Source: Granulosicoccus sp964435305
GTDB taxonomy: Bacteria > Pseudomonadota > Gammaproteobacteria > Granulosicoccales > Granulosicoccaceae
NCBI GenBank assembly: GCA_964435305.1
Contig: CAYSZH010000009.1
Span: 1-52,347, forward strand
Reading direction: 5' to 3'
DNA length: 52,347 bases
Positions 41,834 through 50,964 of this stretch are shown in pieces. The position numbers were made by a program, and so were the translations under genes. Each line of letters begins with the position of its first letter. The stretch's first letter is position 1. The notes under the pieces were generated by a model. That model saw only the letters and a list, made by a program, of their open reading frames with translations, was not told where the DNA came from and did not search any database.

Positions 41834-43930
41834 TTGTCCAGACAAGAACTGCGCATGGCCATCGACATCGGTGGCACTTTTACTGATACTGTGTTGATTG
41901 ATTCAACCCAGTCCATTCTTGCTTCAAATAAAACACTCACCTCTCATCATAACCCAGCAGACGCCGCAGTAGCAGGTGCTCAAAAAACACTTGAGCAAGC
42001 CGATCTGACTCTTAAGCAGGTTTCAGGATTAGTACACGGTACAACCCTCGCAACTAATGCACTCATTGAACGACGCGGCGCATCGATTGCGACAATCACA
42101 ACGCAGGGCTTTCGGGACATCCTCGACATTGCGTACGAGCGTCGTTATAGCCAATACGATATTAATCTTGAAAAAACCGACTTTTTAGTATCTCGTGATC
42201 GTGCTTTGACGATCAATGAGCGCATGTCTGCCAGTGGGGACGTGCTAGTTCAGCTCGATGAGTCGCAAGTGCCTGCGCTTGTTGAAACTTTGCAAACGGC
42301 GGGCATTGAAGCCGTGGCGATCTGTTTACTACATGCCTATGCTAATAACCAGCACGAAATAAAACTTCGATCACTTATTCAAACAGCTTGCCCCCAAATC
42401 GCAGTTTCTATTTCATCAGAAGTGAGCCCAGAAGCCCGCGAGTTTGACAGGCTTTCAACCACTGTTGCTAACGCATACATACTTCCATTGATGGCACACT
42501 ATCTAAATTCGTTAGAACAACAGTTACAAGACCAGGGCATGCAATGCCCTATGTTAATGATGACAGCCAGTGGTGGAATGACAAGCATTAGCACTGCCTC
42601 CAAACTGCCTATACGGCTGGTTGAATCGGGGCCCGCAGGAGGCGTTATCCTCGCCGCAAGAACAGCAAGAATGCGCAGGCTCGACAATGTACTTTCCTTC
42701 GATATGGGTGGGACCACAGCGAAGCTTTGCCTTATTGATCAAGGAAAACCACAAACCTCTCGGCACTTTGAAATCGCGCGTGCGGCCCGGTTTATTAAAG
42801 GCTCTGGTATGCCGGTGCGAATCCCCGTTGTAGATATGATCGAAATAGGTGCTGGCGGCGGTTCAATTGCTGATGTGGATCGCCTCAAGCGGCTCAACGT
42901 CGGCCCACACAGCGCAGGTTCGGAACCCGGCCCGGTGGCATTTGCTCGCGGCGGTACAAAGCCCACTGTAACCGATGCCGATATCGTGCTTGGTTATATT
43001 CAGGCCGACCTATTTGCCGAAGGTCAGTTTTCAATTAACAAGACCCTGGCTGCAGATTCGATCGCCAACAACATTGGTAACATTTTGTCGATGGATGTCC
43101 AGGAAGCCGCTGCAGGCATCAGTCAAATTGTTGATGAAAACATGGCCAGCGCCGGCAGAATGCACGCGGTAGAATCCGGTAAAGATCTTGGTATCAGAAC
43201 CATGATTGCATTTGGTGGCAACGGACCATTGCACGCGTGTCGTGTTGCACGAGCCGCTGGAATTTCGAGTGTATTAATTCCTGCAAGCCCTGGGGTTGGC
43301 TCTGCTGTGGGTTTTCTTTATGCGCCGGTGTCCTTTGAAATTGTCAAAAGCCGATATAGTTTGCTGGCAACCATGGATATCATTTCAGTTAACACCTTAC
43401 TTGATTCAATGCATGATGAAGCTACCGCTACAGTCCGCCTTGGTGCGGGCAATCATTCTTTAACAACAAGGCGAACAGCGTTTATGCGCTATCACGGTCA
43501 AGGTCACGAAATTGAAATCGCCTTACCTGATCGGGCATTAGTACACACCGACCTAAAAGCGCTTCAAGCCACATTCGAAAAAGCCTATGCCTCACAGTTC
43601 TCAAGACCCGTTCCAGGGATGGAAATCGAAATCTTGAATTGGTCTGTAGGAGTTTCAACCAACTCGCGTAACGAGGAATCGTCTACAGCAGCAGTTCAAC
43701 TACGAACAATGGAAGTGAATAACAGCGTGACTATTCGATGCGACGTAGAACATAGAGAAAAATCTGCTGGTGTGATAGCACGTAATACACTTTCACCAGG
43801 TGATAAGTTAATCGGCCCGGTACTGATCTCCGAACCGCAAACAACCACCTTTGTGGCAAGCGATTTTCACGCCCATGTTGATATAATGCACAACCTGGTG
43901 CTAACGCGCCAAAGCACGGGAGCGGCTTAA
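41834..43930 (+). CDS. hyuA: hydantoinase A / oxoprolinase alpha-type subunit (HyuA family), second copy
   Basis: 698 residues, ATP-binding subunit. The phosphate loop IDIGGTFTDTVLID starts near residue 10, with HGTTLATNALIERRG, ITTQGFRDILDIAYERRY, SGPAGGVILAARTA, FDMGGTTAKLCLID and GAGGGSIADVDRLK following. It starts at a TTG at 41834; an ATG at 41855 (MAIDIGGTFTD) is the alternative and neither has a strong ribosome site. It differs throughout from the HyuA at 11653, so this is a paralogue and not a recent duplication. It leads a four-gene operon. Confidence 0.88.
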   Translation: MSRQELRMAIDIGGTFTDTVLIDSTQSILASNKTLTSHHNPADAAVAGAQKTLEQADLTLKQVSGLVHGTTLATNALIERRGASIATITTQGFRDILDIAYERRYSQYDINLEKTDFLVSRDRALTINERMSASGDVLVQLDESQVPALVETLQTAGIEAVAICLLHAYANNQHEIKLRSLIQTACPQIAVSISSEVSPEAREFDRLSTTVANAYILPLMAHYLNSLEQQLQDQGMQCPMLMMTASGGMTSISTASKLPIRLVESGPAGGVILAARTARMRRLDNVLSFDMGGTTAKLCLIDQGKPQTSRHFEIARAARFIKGSGMPVRIPVVDMIEIGAGGGSIADVDRLKRLNVGPHSAGSEPGPVAFARGGTKPTVTDADIVLGYIQADLFAEGQFSINKTLAADSIANNIGNILSMDVQEAAAGISQIVDENMASAGRMHAVESGKDLGIRTMIAFGGNGPLHACRVARAAGISSVLIPASPGVGSAVGFLYAPVSFEIVKSRYSLLATMDIISVNTLLDSMHDEATATVRLGAGNHSLTTRRTAFMRYHGQGHEIEIALPDRALVHTDLKALQATFEKAYASQFSRPVPGMEIEILNWSVGVSTNSRNEESSTAAVQLRTMEVNNSVTIRCDVEHREKSAGVIARNTLSPGDKLIGPVLISEPQTTTFVASDFHAHVDIMHNLVLTRQSTGAA

Positions 43931-45580
43931 GTGAATAGCCGCTCACCAGCACAATTGCAAGTCATGTGGAATCGCCTGCTAGCGCTGGTTGAAGAACAAG
44001 GTCAAACATTAATTCGCGCAGCGTTCTCACCCATTGTTCGCGAGTGTGGTGACATATCCGCTGGTGTGTTTGATTCACAAGGCCGAATGTTGGCACAGGC
44101 GGTGACTGGCACGCCAGGCCATATCAACACTATGGCAGAGGCTGTCAGATCACTTCGTGCGTTGTTCCCGTTAAGTACGATGCGATCGGGCGATATCTAC
44201 ATGACGAACGACCCGTGGTTGGCATCGGGTCATCTGAATGATTTTTTATTGATGATGCCCGTTTTTTTTAAACAGCAGGTCATCGGCTTTACATCCTGTA
44301 CCTCACACCTGGTGGATTTAGGTGGCCTGGGTATGGGGCCTGAGGGCTCAGATATCTATGATGAAGGCCTACTAATACCACCTTGCAAATTAGTTGAGAA
44401 TGGGGAGATAAATACCTTGTTGATGGATATCGTGAGGGTAAATTCTCGCGACCCTGTTGCCAATGAAGGTGATATTTACGCTTTAGTCGCCTGCTGTGAA
44501 GTCGGAGCAGATCGTTTGCGCACACTCATGGATGATTTTAAACTCGACGATCTGGAAGGTTTGGCCAGCTATATCATTGACACGTCGTATCAGGGAACTA
44601 TAGACGCGATCGCGAGCATTCCAAACGGCACTTATCTCAACCAGATAGAAGTCGATGGCTATGATGTTGATCTGGAACTGCATGCATCGTTAACCATTAC
44701 CGATGATCAGTTGCTCGTTGATTTTAGTGGAAGCTCCGACTGCATTCAAAAAGGTATCAATGTTCCACTCAATTATGCAACAGCGTATAGCGTGTTTGCC
44801 TTGCGCTGCATCATCGGGCCAGACATTCCGAATAACGCTGGTTCCTTGGCACCGTTTGTTGTTAGCGGGCCTCCCGGTTGCATTCTTAATGCACAACATC
44901 CTGCTCCAGTAGCGATGCGACACACGCTTGGTCAAATGACACCCGATTTGGTCTTTGGCTGTTTGCACCAAGCGCTGCCTGGGCACATCCCAGCCGAAGG
45001 TGCATCATGCTTGTATGACCTTCCGATGCGCAATACGGCAAATGCTTCAATGGAAGGCAGGCAACAATTTGCACTGGAGCTTGTCCATAGTGGTGGAACT
45101 GGAGCACGACCACACTCAGATGGTTTATCCGCCACCGCCTACCCTTCAGGTGTTTTCGGCAGTCAGGTTGAAATCACTGAATCGGTCGCGCCTGTGATTG
45201 TCTGGCGACGCGAACTGCTCACCGATTCGGGAGGTGCTGGACAGTATCGCGGCGGCTTGGGACAACGGATAGAAATGTCATCTGCGCTGAACGAACCCTT
45301 TCTGGTGTTTCTATCAGTTGAACGCATTAAGCACGCTGCAGCCGGTCGAGCTGGTGGGCAGGCTGGGCGCCTCGGGCGGATTCAGGTTAGCGATCGAACA
45401 GACGATGTTCCAGGTAAGTGTGTGCTGCAAGTGGAACCTGGCGAACGATTAGTATTCGATACACCCGGCGGTGGTGGTTTTGGACCACCTTCGTTACGAG
45501 CACCGGAAAAACTCTCGCGCGATACAGCTTACGGTCTGATCAGCGCAGAAGCACGCATTAACGATTATGGAAAATCATGA
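43931..45580 (+). CDS. hyuB: hydantoinase B / oxoprolinase beta-type subunit (HyuB family), second copy
   Basis: 549 residues, beginning at a GTG directly after the hyuA stop. Marks are LIRAAFSPIVRECGDISAGV, YMTNDPWLASGHLNDFLLM, SCTSHLVDLGGLGMGPEGSD and the glycine-rich FDTPGGGGFGPPS. It forms the ATP-dependent amidohydrolase or carboxylase with HyuA. The stop overlaps the following aminotransferase start by ATGA. Compared with the HyuB at 9957 the metal-site loop is NDPWLASGHLND in place of NDAHIGGTHLSD, consistent with different substrates. Confidence 0.9.
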   Translation: MNSRSPAQLQVMWNRLLALVEEQGQTLIRAAFSPIVRECGDISAGVFDSQGRMLAQAVTGTPGHINTMAEAVRSLRALFPLSTMRSGDIYMTNDPWLASGHLNDFLLMMPVFFKQQVIGFTSCTSHLVDLGGLGMGPEGSDIYDEGLLIPPCKLVENGEINTLLMDIVRVNSRDPVANEGDIYALVACCEVGADRLRTLMDDFKLDDLEGLASYIIDTSYQGTIDAIASIPNGTYLNQIEVDGYDVDLELHASLTITDDQLLVDFSGSSDCIQKGINVPLNYATAYSVFALRCIIGPDIPNNAGSLAPFVVSGPPGCILNAQHPAPVAMRHTLGQMTPDLVFGCLHQALPGHIPAEGASCLYDLPMRNTANASMEGRQQFALELVHSGGTGARPHSDGLSATAYPSGVFGSQVEITESVAPVIVWRRELLTDSGGAGQYRGGLGQRIEMSSALNEPFLVFLSVERIKHAAAGRAGGQAGRLGRIQVSDRTDDVPGKCVLQVEPGERLVFDTPGGGGFGPPSLRAPEKLSRDTAYGLISAEARINDYGKS

Positions 45581-46650
45581 TGATCCGGCCAATCAAACAA
45601 CTGATGGCCATGGCACCGTATGAGCTGGCAACACTCGACAGTACATTATATTCGTTATCGCAAAATGAAAGTCTGCTACCGCCAAGTCCAGCAGCAATTG
45701 AAGCCGGGCAGCGCGCATTAAGCAGCAGTGCGCTCTACCCTGACCCAGATTGGACAGCGCTTTGTCAGGCTATTGCATCAGTGCATCCCGTAGGTAGAAG
45801 ACAAATTCTGTGCGGTGCTGGATCAATGGAACTGATTGCTGCCTGCCTGCAAGCCTTTGCCGGGCCTGACGATGAAGTTGTGGGAACGGAATACGGCTAT
45901 CTTTTCGTTGATACTGTTTGTAAGCTGATCGGCGCACAGTATATTAAGGCGTCTGAAACAGCATATACTGTATGCATCGATTCCATTCTTGAAAAAGTGT
46001 CGGCAAATACCCGAGTTTAGTTTATTTGCAACCCGGGTAACCCTGCCAGCACACGGATTGAAAATAGCGAAATAGTCCGCTTACGTGATCAGCTGCCACC
46101 CAATGTGCTTTTAATGATTGACCAAGCATACGCCGAGTTCGATGATCAAAATCACGATAACATCTTTGCGCTTATAGAACGCGACAACACCGTTGTATTA
46201 AGAACATTTTCCAAAGCCTATAGCCTTGCAGGTCAAAGACTTGGTTGGGGTGCTTTTCCCGAACCAATCGCCACTGAAGTAAAAAAAATCCTGAACCCAA
46301 ACAACGTTTCAATAGCGTCTCAAGCCATGGGAACAGCGGCCATGCAAGACCAAACTTATCTACAACAGGTGGTTGAGCATACATCGCTAATACGCAATAG
46401 CTTCAGAGAAAGGCTTGCCACGTTCTCACTACAAACACCCAGTAGCCATACCAATTTTGTTTTGCTGCCCTTTTCAGATTCTACCGAAGCTTGTCGTGCC
46501 AATGCTTCACTCAAATCGGCCGGTATCCTCGCTCGCGGAATGAGTGGTTACGGTCTTGGTCACTGCCTAAGAATAACAATGGCCTCAGCTGACATTATGG
46601 ATACAGTTGCCGAGCAACTACTCATCTTCAAAAAAGAGACACACCGATGA
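45577..46650 (+). pseudogene. HisC-like PLP-dependent aminotransferase interrupted by one in-frame amber codon
   Basis: Class I/II aminotransferase related to histidinol-phosphate aminotransferases, 357 codons. The frame is single and continuous except for a TAG at 46018-46020 (codon 148). The codons before read SANTRV and those after read FICNPGNPAST, exactly the conserved strand and NPGNP turn of HisC-like enzymes, so no residues are missing. The Schiff-base lysine is codon 213 in FSKAYSLAGQRLGWG and the cofactor Asp lies in LMIDQAYAEF. Start and stop overlap both neighbours by ATGA. Leucine TTG to TAG is one base change. It may be a fresh pseudogene, a sequencing error or a read-through gene. 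Confidence 0.85.
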
Positions 46651-47381
46651 TTTCACGATCAGGTACGAAAATCGGCGTGCTGGTGCCATTTACCAATGTG
46701 AATCTTGAACCTGATATGCAACTGCTTTGCCCAGCAGCTTGTACTGTACATTTCGAACGGCTGGGAGATTACGATGCAGATGAAATTCCAGATGCCAAAC
46801 AAATGTCTGGCCTTGGCAGCTCTAATCTGAATGAGTCTTTACGCCTAATAAGTGGCGTACGACCGAAAGCGATTCTTTATGGATGCACATCGGCCACGCT
46901 CACGCATGGCGCTCAGTTCGATCGAAACCTGGCAAGCACTATAGAAAAGACATCGGCTTCAACTTCAATCACGGCTGCAGGCGCATTGCTCTGTGCCCTG
47001 CGAGCACTGAACGTACAGCATATCGGTTTTGCATCACCGTACGTTGGAGAAATCAACCAATTGGCTATAGATTTTCTGGCATCAGAGAATTTTACAACGG
47101 TGTCCCAATACGAAATCGAACAGGAACTCGATAACTATGGACAAGGAGAGCTAACACCACAAGAGGTGTTTGAGCTTGCGATTAAAGCCGATCACAATGA
47201 TGCTGAAGCCATTGTGCTTAGTTGCACCGATATGCGGTCTGTTGAGGCAATTGCCGAAATTGAAAACGCGACAGGTAAGCCCGTTGTCACCTCTAACCAG
47301 GCAATGATTTTTGAACTTTGCCTAAAACTTGGATTGCCAAGGCCTGCATATTCGGCCGGAGCGCTGTTTGACAAGCTGTAG
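46647..47381 (+). CDS. Asp/Glu racemase superfamily, maleate isomerase / arylmalonate decarboxylase-like
   Basis: 244 residues. Two cysteines sit at the mirror-image active-site positions of this fold: Cys80 in ILYGCTSATLTHG and Cys193 in VLSCTDMRSVEAI. Maleate cis-trans isomerases and racemases have both, while arylmalonate decarboxylases keep only one. The N-terminus KIGVLVPFTNVNLEPDM is typical of the maleate-isomerase group. The start overlaps the aminotransferase stop by ATGA. With HyuAB and an aminotransferase it probably racemises or isomerises an intermediate from a cyclic amide or amino acid. The substrate is not defined. Confidence 0.82.
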   Translation: MISRSGTKIGVLVPFTNVNLEPDMQLLCPAACTVHFERLGDYDADEIPDAKQMSGLGSSNLNESLRLISGVRPKAILYGCTSATLTHGAQFDRNLASTIEKTSASTSITAAGALLCALRALNVQHIGFASPYVGEINQLAIDFLASENFTTVSQYEIEQELDNYGQGELTPQEVFELAIKADHNDAEAIVLSCTDMRSVEAIAEIENATGKPVVTSNQAMIFELCLKLGLPRPAYSAGALFDKL

Positions 47382-47480
47382 CGCGTAATGTCTTGCTAAG
47401 ATTCCACTACCGGATGTGCGGTCTCAATCAGAGCGGCATGCACACAAGGTTAAACTGAGTCAATGCGATTCCTAAATGAT

Positions 47481-47510
47481 AGTGTGGCTAGAATGATGTC
47501 CAGCCACACT
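47481..47510. terminator. 9-bp hairpin downstream of the hyu operon
   Basis: AGTGTGGCT (47481-47489) pairs with AGCCACACT (47502-47510) over a 12-base loop. It lies 100 bases after the operon end and 20 bases before the stop of the minus-strand gene, so it could serve both directions. There is no adjacent T-run on either strand. Confidence 0.4.
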
Positions 47511-47530
47511 CAACTGTGGCAGTTTCAAAG

Positions 47531-47935
47531 CTACATACCCGTATACTTAAACCGTTGTATTTTCTCATCTGCCGAGACAGCCTCCCGCTCTTGTTCGGTC
47601 ATTGCGCGCTCGTTTAACTCGTCCACATTGCTTCGCTGTAGCCACATAAGTTCATCAATTTCACGTTGACCCGCAACACTCAGGCAAGGCAAAATTCTTT
47701 CCAATACTGATGACATGCGTTCTAACCAAGTTGACATTGAGGGACGTGATTGGCGTGTTCGACTCCTATTTACGCGCCCTAACGGTAACAGTGTATCCAG
47801 TGTTCGCGCTGATACTTTGCGGTATGTTGCTGCGTCGTCAGATGCCCGCTGCTTGGCGCAAATCCATGATCCGTCAAGCTTATGTTTAATGTTGGCCTTG
47901 TCCGTCATCAACCATGTCAATGCTGCTGCTTTCAT
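47531..47935 (-). CDS. hypothetical protein, not recognised
   Basis: An open frame of 134 residues with an ATG at 47935 and GGGAA five bases upstream. The C-terminal third (REIDELMWLQRSNVDELNERAMTEQEREAVS, cited as charged and helical) looks like a real soluble protein, while the N-terminal half is basic and Ser/Arg-rich. Overlapping plus-strand frames exist here but have poorer composition and no ribosome site. No family is recognised, and nothing in the context suggests a role. Confidence 0.45.
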   Translation of the reverse strand: MKAAALTWLMTDKANIKHKLDGSWICAKQRASDDAATYRKVSARTLDTLLPLGRVNRSRTRQSRPSMSTWLERMSSVLERILPCLSVAGQREIDELMWLQRSNVDELNERAMTEQEREAVSADEKIQRFKYTGM

Positions 47936-48246
47936 ATCGATTCCCGCTATTCAAGTAAGTGAAAGTGACTTAAGTTGAGTAGCAGTCTATGCCTTGAGCC
48001 TGCGCTCTCGCAGTTCACCATTTACCGAGAAAACAGTAAAAAATACCATTGATTAATCTCCAGCGGATCTGGGTTGATCAACGACTGAAGGCAATACCGG
48101 GGGAGTTACGAAAGATGGTTGATGGCGTGATGTTTGAATCTGAAGGAGGTAGCGCTATAGCGAAATCTGCAGTTATCAATCAGTTATTACACTCACTACT
48201 GACTATAAAACGCACCTTGAGCGTTGCACAAAACAAGGCACTACTT
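47936..48246. other. 311-bp intergenic region
   Basis: Between the hypothetical gene and the end of the MFS gene. A plus-strand frame from a TTG at 48049 to 48303 (84 residues) overlaps the MFS 3' end and is not accepted as a gene. No strong hairpin or repeat is seen. Confidence 0.5.
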
Positions 48247-49431
48247 TTACTTAGCAGCAACCGCATCATCAAGGTTAGTTCGAAAACTGAAAGCTATCGA
48301 TAAACCACCGACCAAAGCAATAATAGACATAGACCAGTAACTGCGGCCAGCGAATTGGTCGTACAACCAACCGGAACTCCAAATAGCCAAAGCCATAAAT
48401 AATGTCATCATCATGGCATAGACGCTCTGCGCCTGGGCCGCATGGTCCTCGTCTACCCTTTTGGCAATAAAACTCACCGTAGCAATAAAAGTTAATCCAT
48501 AAGTAATCGAATGCAGAGCTTGCAGGACGAATAGCTGGTATAAACTTGGATCAGTGCCTGTTAAAAACCAGCGCGCAATGGAAACTGCACTGGCTAGCAG
48601 CAGACATTTGCGCGCTGAGAACATCTCCGCGACACTCTTAAAGCTCCACATTAGTGCTACCTCAGCAATAACACCGACCGACCACAATACCGATGCCATA
48701 CCAGTGCTTATATCCACATTGGTCCAATGCATAACAGAAAAAACATTATTGAAACCGTGTGACGCATTCAGTAACGCAGACCCCAGTAGCACCATTAAAA
48801 TTCCGGGGTGGCGTATTACAAAAAAGCTTGGGCCAGATTCAAAAGTGGATTGGCTATGCAAGCTATTTAAGTGACCGTCCGTTTTAAAAGCTGGCAGTAC
48901 ATGGGCTGCTACCACCCGGGCAGCCGCACCGAGAATTAAAACAGTAACAAACCAGCCAATGCCAAAATGGTCGAACAGATACCCTGCGAGCAATACACCA
49001 GCGATAAAACCCATTGATCCAAAGGATCGAATACGACCAAAGTTGCCTTGCGTAATTCGAGTCGAATTTAATGCAGCTGCATCCATGATTGGCCCGCTGG
49101 CTCGAATAAAAAGACCAGCCAGGGTCCACACAATTAGGAGGTCCCATGGCTCCTGACGAAATAAGAGCCAGCAGATCACAGTTAACGCAATCCAGTTGCA
49201 AGCGATGATCGCACTGCGCCAATCTTTTAGCCGATCAGCCCATCTGCCAATAAAAACCGTGAAGATGACTGTGGCGATAGACGGCGCGGCAAATATCGCA
49301 CCGCTCATTGTTGAGGAAATTTCTAGCGAGTCGAGCCAAAGAGCTGAGAAAGGTGCAAAACTGCCAATCGCAAGGAAATAGACCCAATAGTAATTGGACA
49401 TACGTACATCAGTAGAGAGCGCAAGCTTCAT
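48247..49431 (-). CDS. MFS transporter, phenylpropionate (HcaT)/LacY-like PPP family
   Basis: 394 residues with twelve hydrophobic segments. The N-terminus (YYWVYFLAIGSFAPFSALWLDSL) and the loop between helices 2 and 3 (GRWADRLKDWRSAI) match the 3-phenylpropionate transporter group, as do GNFGRIRSFGSMGFIAGVLLAG (cited by landmark RIRSFGSMGF) and HSITYGLTFIATVSFIAKRV in the second half. Transport is by proton symport in related proteins, and the substrate is not known. The ATG at 49431 has a weak ribosome site; ATG 49401 (MSNYYWVYF) is an alternative. It is a single gene between small unrelated ones. Confidence 0.85.
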   Translation of the reverse strand: MKLALSTDVRMSNYYWVYFLAIGSFAPFSALWLDSLEISSTMSGAIFAAPSIATVIFTVFIGRWADRLKDWRSAIIACNWIALTVICWLLFRQEPWDLLIVWTLAGLFIRASGPIMDAAALNSTRITQGNFGRIRSFGSMGFIAGVLLAGYLFDHFGIGWFVTVLILGAAARVVAAHVLPAFKTDGHLNSLHSQSTFESGPSFFVIRHPGILMVLLGSALLNASHGFNNVFSVMHWTNVDISTGMASVLWSVGVIAEVALMWSFKSVAEMFSARKCLLLASAVSIARWFLTGTDPSLYQLFVLQALHSITYGLTFIATVSFIAKRVDEDHAAQAQSVYAMMMTLFMALAIWSSGWLYDQFAGRSYWSMSIIALVGGLSIAFSFRTNLDDAVAAK

Positions 49432-49534
49432 TTTTTAGAATTGTGTCGTAAGACGACGCCAGTCACAGTATCGGATGGACAAGTTAGCTCAATTTTTTGC
49501 AGACAATAGAAATCTATAGGATTTCTTATACAAA

Positions 49535-49957
49535 CTATACTGTGCCTTTTTTAGCTTTTACACTGATGCGCTTATCAAATCGTTCAAGTTCAACGATGAT
49601 TCTCTCGTGCGTGCCTTCACCGATCCGCTCCGCTTCATCATCAGCCCACACTTTGAATATGAGTTTTCGGCCATCAACCGCCACGACCTCGGCACCCGCG
49701 GTTACATGCATACCGACAGGCGTTGCCGCAATATGAGTGACATCCAGCCTGATTCCAACAGTTTGATAGCCAGCAGGTAAGTGGTCTTCAACAGCCTGCA
49801 AGGCAGCCTCTTCAAGTAGCATGATCATGACAGGGGTAGCCAATACTTTGATTCTGCCACTGCCAACATGGTGGGCCGTATCCCGAGTTCCGACAACAAT
49901 CTCGGTTTTAGCTTGCATGCCCATTTTTAAATTGAAGCTACTCATTTTCTTATTCAT
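49535..49957 (-). CDS. hotdog-fold thioesterase, FlK (fluoroacetyl-CoA thioesterase)-like
   Basis: About 140 residues. The active-site pattern of FlK-type thioesterases is visible: Thr in VLATPVMIMLLEEAA with the following Glu, and His in DVTHIAATPVGM. These correspond to the catalytic Thr, Glu and His of FlK. Bacterial homologues are widespread and rarely handle fluoroacetyl-CoA; a general acyl-CoA housekeeping role is more likely. Three starts are possible, a TTG at 49969 and ATGs at 49957 and 49945, none with a clear ribosome site. It is encoded alone. Confidence 0.8.
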   Translation of the reverse strand: MNKKMSSFNLKMGMQAKTEIVVGTRDTAHHVGSGRIKVLATPVMIMLLEEAALQAVEDHLPAGYQTVGIRLDVTHIAATPVGMHVTAGAEVVAVDGRKLIFKVWADDEAERIGEGTHERIIVELERFDKRISVKAKKGTV

Positions 49958-50056
49958 ATAAGTTGACAACGGAAATGACCGCAGTGTTTGTCTCCGCTAG
50001 AAATAGAGACTGCACCGAAAACAGCACTTTCAATTTAGTTCGATTGTAAGCGCAAT

Positions 50057-50428
50057 TTAAGTTACAGCATGCAGTAGAAACACACCAAACAGCGCAGCGA
50101 TGACGCCACCTATTCGGGCATATGGATCGAATTTCTCAAGCACCCACTTTATCAAGCGGACAAAATTATGATGTCTCATGGCCAGTAGGAATATAGCCGC
50201 CAAGATAAAAACCCACCCTAGGACTTCAAGTGTGAGCGGAAACCTGGACTGACTTGCCTCAGCTACAAGCACTAACCCAACAACAAGCCTTACCGCTACC
50301 GCTGAGCCAAATATCGTTTTACTGGCATGATGTTTTTGTAAAAACTGAGTGACAGTGCTGGGACTAGTAAGAATGACCACGGCGGCAAATAAAACAAACA
50401 GCGCAAAAATTAGAATAATAGTACTCAT
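50057..50428 (-). CDS. small four-helix integral membrane protein, unknown function
   Basis: 123 residues, starting at ATG 50428 with AGGA eight bases upstream. Four hydrophobic stretches are seen near residues 2-21, 41-57, 68-84 and 104-122, separated by short polar loops containing HHASK and RHHNFVRLIKWVLEKFDPYAR. No family is recognised. It follows the Clp-N pseudogene in the same direction by about 70 bases, but may be independent. Confidence 0.7.
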   Translation of the reverse strand: MSTIILIFALFVLFAAVVILTSPSTVTQFLQKHHASKTIFGSAVAVRLVVGLVLVAEASQSRFPLTLEVLGWVFILAAIFLLAMRHHNFVRLIKWVLEKFDPYARIGGVIAALFGVFLLHAVT

Positions 50429-50498
50429 TGATCAGATCCTGAGTCTGAAGGAGCCGTCTCAGTTTAGCAGGGTGGGAGGTGTCCGTCTTGCTGGACTT

Positions 50499-50740
50499 CT
50501 AAGGATGAACCTGGATCTCCCTGGCGATTGCGGAACTCAAATCATCGTTATCGACACCCAGTACCCTAAACGATCTTATCGCCACGCCTTGTTTCATTCT
50601 GGCAATTTGAGAGCCGAGAGTACAAAATGCTCTGCACCCGCCTTTTCTTCACCAGACAAATTAGCCTCTTTGTCAGCACCGCTTATAAGCTTGCTGACTG
50701 TTCGCAAGTCGGCCATACGTAGCCGGATTCGATTAAACAT
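50499..50740 (-). pseudogene. small Clp N-terminal-domain protein with a frameshift
   Basis: From the ATG at 50740 the frame encodes 48 residues (RIRLRMADLRTVSKLISG, then GEEKAGAEHFVLSALKLPE) and meets a TGA at 50594-50596. Another frame then continues GVAIRSFRVLGVDNDDLSS to a TAG at 50499-50501. Together they make the pattern of stand-alone Clp-N proteins, GAEHFVLSALxLPxGxAxRxFxxxGVD. Removing eight bases (TGAAACAA) between LPE and GVA restores one frame, so an insertion or a minus-one shift broke the gene. It overlaps the end region of the HTH gene (stop at 50742), its usual operon partner. Confidence 0.7.
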
Positions 50741-50741
50741 G

Positions 50742-50963
50742 TTACTCCTTACGGGTATTTTTAACTGAGGCTGCGTGGCGCTTATGCGCAGCCTGCTTGC
50801 TCACACCTAAGGCTTCAGCGATCTCCGACCAGCTCCAACCCTGAGCCAAGGCTTCTGCTACCGCCCTTCTCTCCAACTGATCCGCTTTTCTGCGGATAGC
50901 CACAACGGCTGCAAGCGCTAATTCCGGATTTTTAGCAGATGGGAGTGTGTTGGATTTAGACAT
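50742..50963 (-). CDS. small helix-turn-helix DNA-binding protein
   Basis: 73 residues. The HTH is in GWSWSEIAEALGVSKQAAHKRHA (about residues 41-63; cited by its core SEIAEALGVSKQA). A basic helix, AIRRKADQLERRAVAEALAQ, precedes it. It is the upstream partner of the Clp-N gene; this pair recurs in proteobacteria and actinobacteria as far as I know. Directly upstream of its ATG lie two CGTCAA-N6-TTGACG elements, the first ending two bases before the start codon, so autorepression is the likely mode of regulation. Confidence 0.8.
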   Translation of the reverse strand: MSKSNTLPSAKNPELALAAVVAIRRKADQLERRAVAEALAQGWSWSEIAEALGVSKQAAHKRHAASVKNTRKE

Positions 50964-50964
50964 A

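Noticed and set aside
46018..46020. TAG as a pyrrolysine codon
   Set aside because: No pyrrolysine genes are seen, aminotransferases of this family have no such residue, and a simple nonsense change explains it.
47715..47978. Plus-strand frame of 87 residues
   Set aside because: It is antisense to the 47531-47935 frame, which has a better ribosome site and a more natural C-terminus. Neither is certain.
48049..48303. Plus-strand frame of 84 residues from a TTG
   Set aside because: It overlaps the 3' end of a clear MFS gene by 57 bases, has no ribosome site and no recognised motif.
50349..50768. Plus-strand frame of 139 residues
   Set aside because: It lies antisense to the membrane protein, the Clp-N remnant and the HTH gene end, all of which have better coding evidence.
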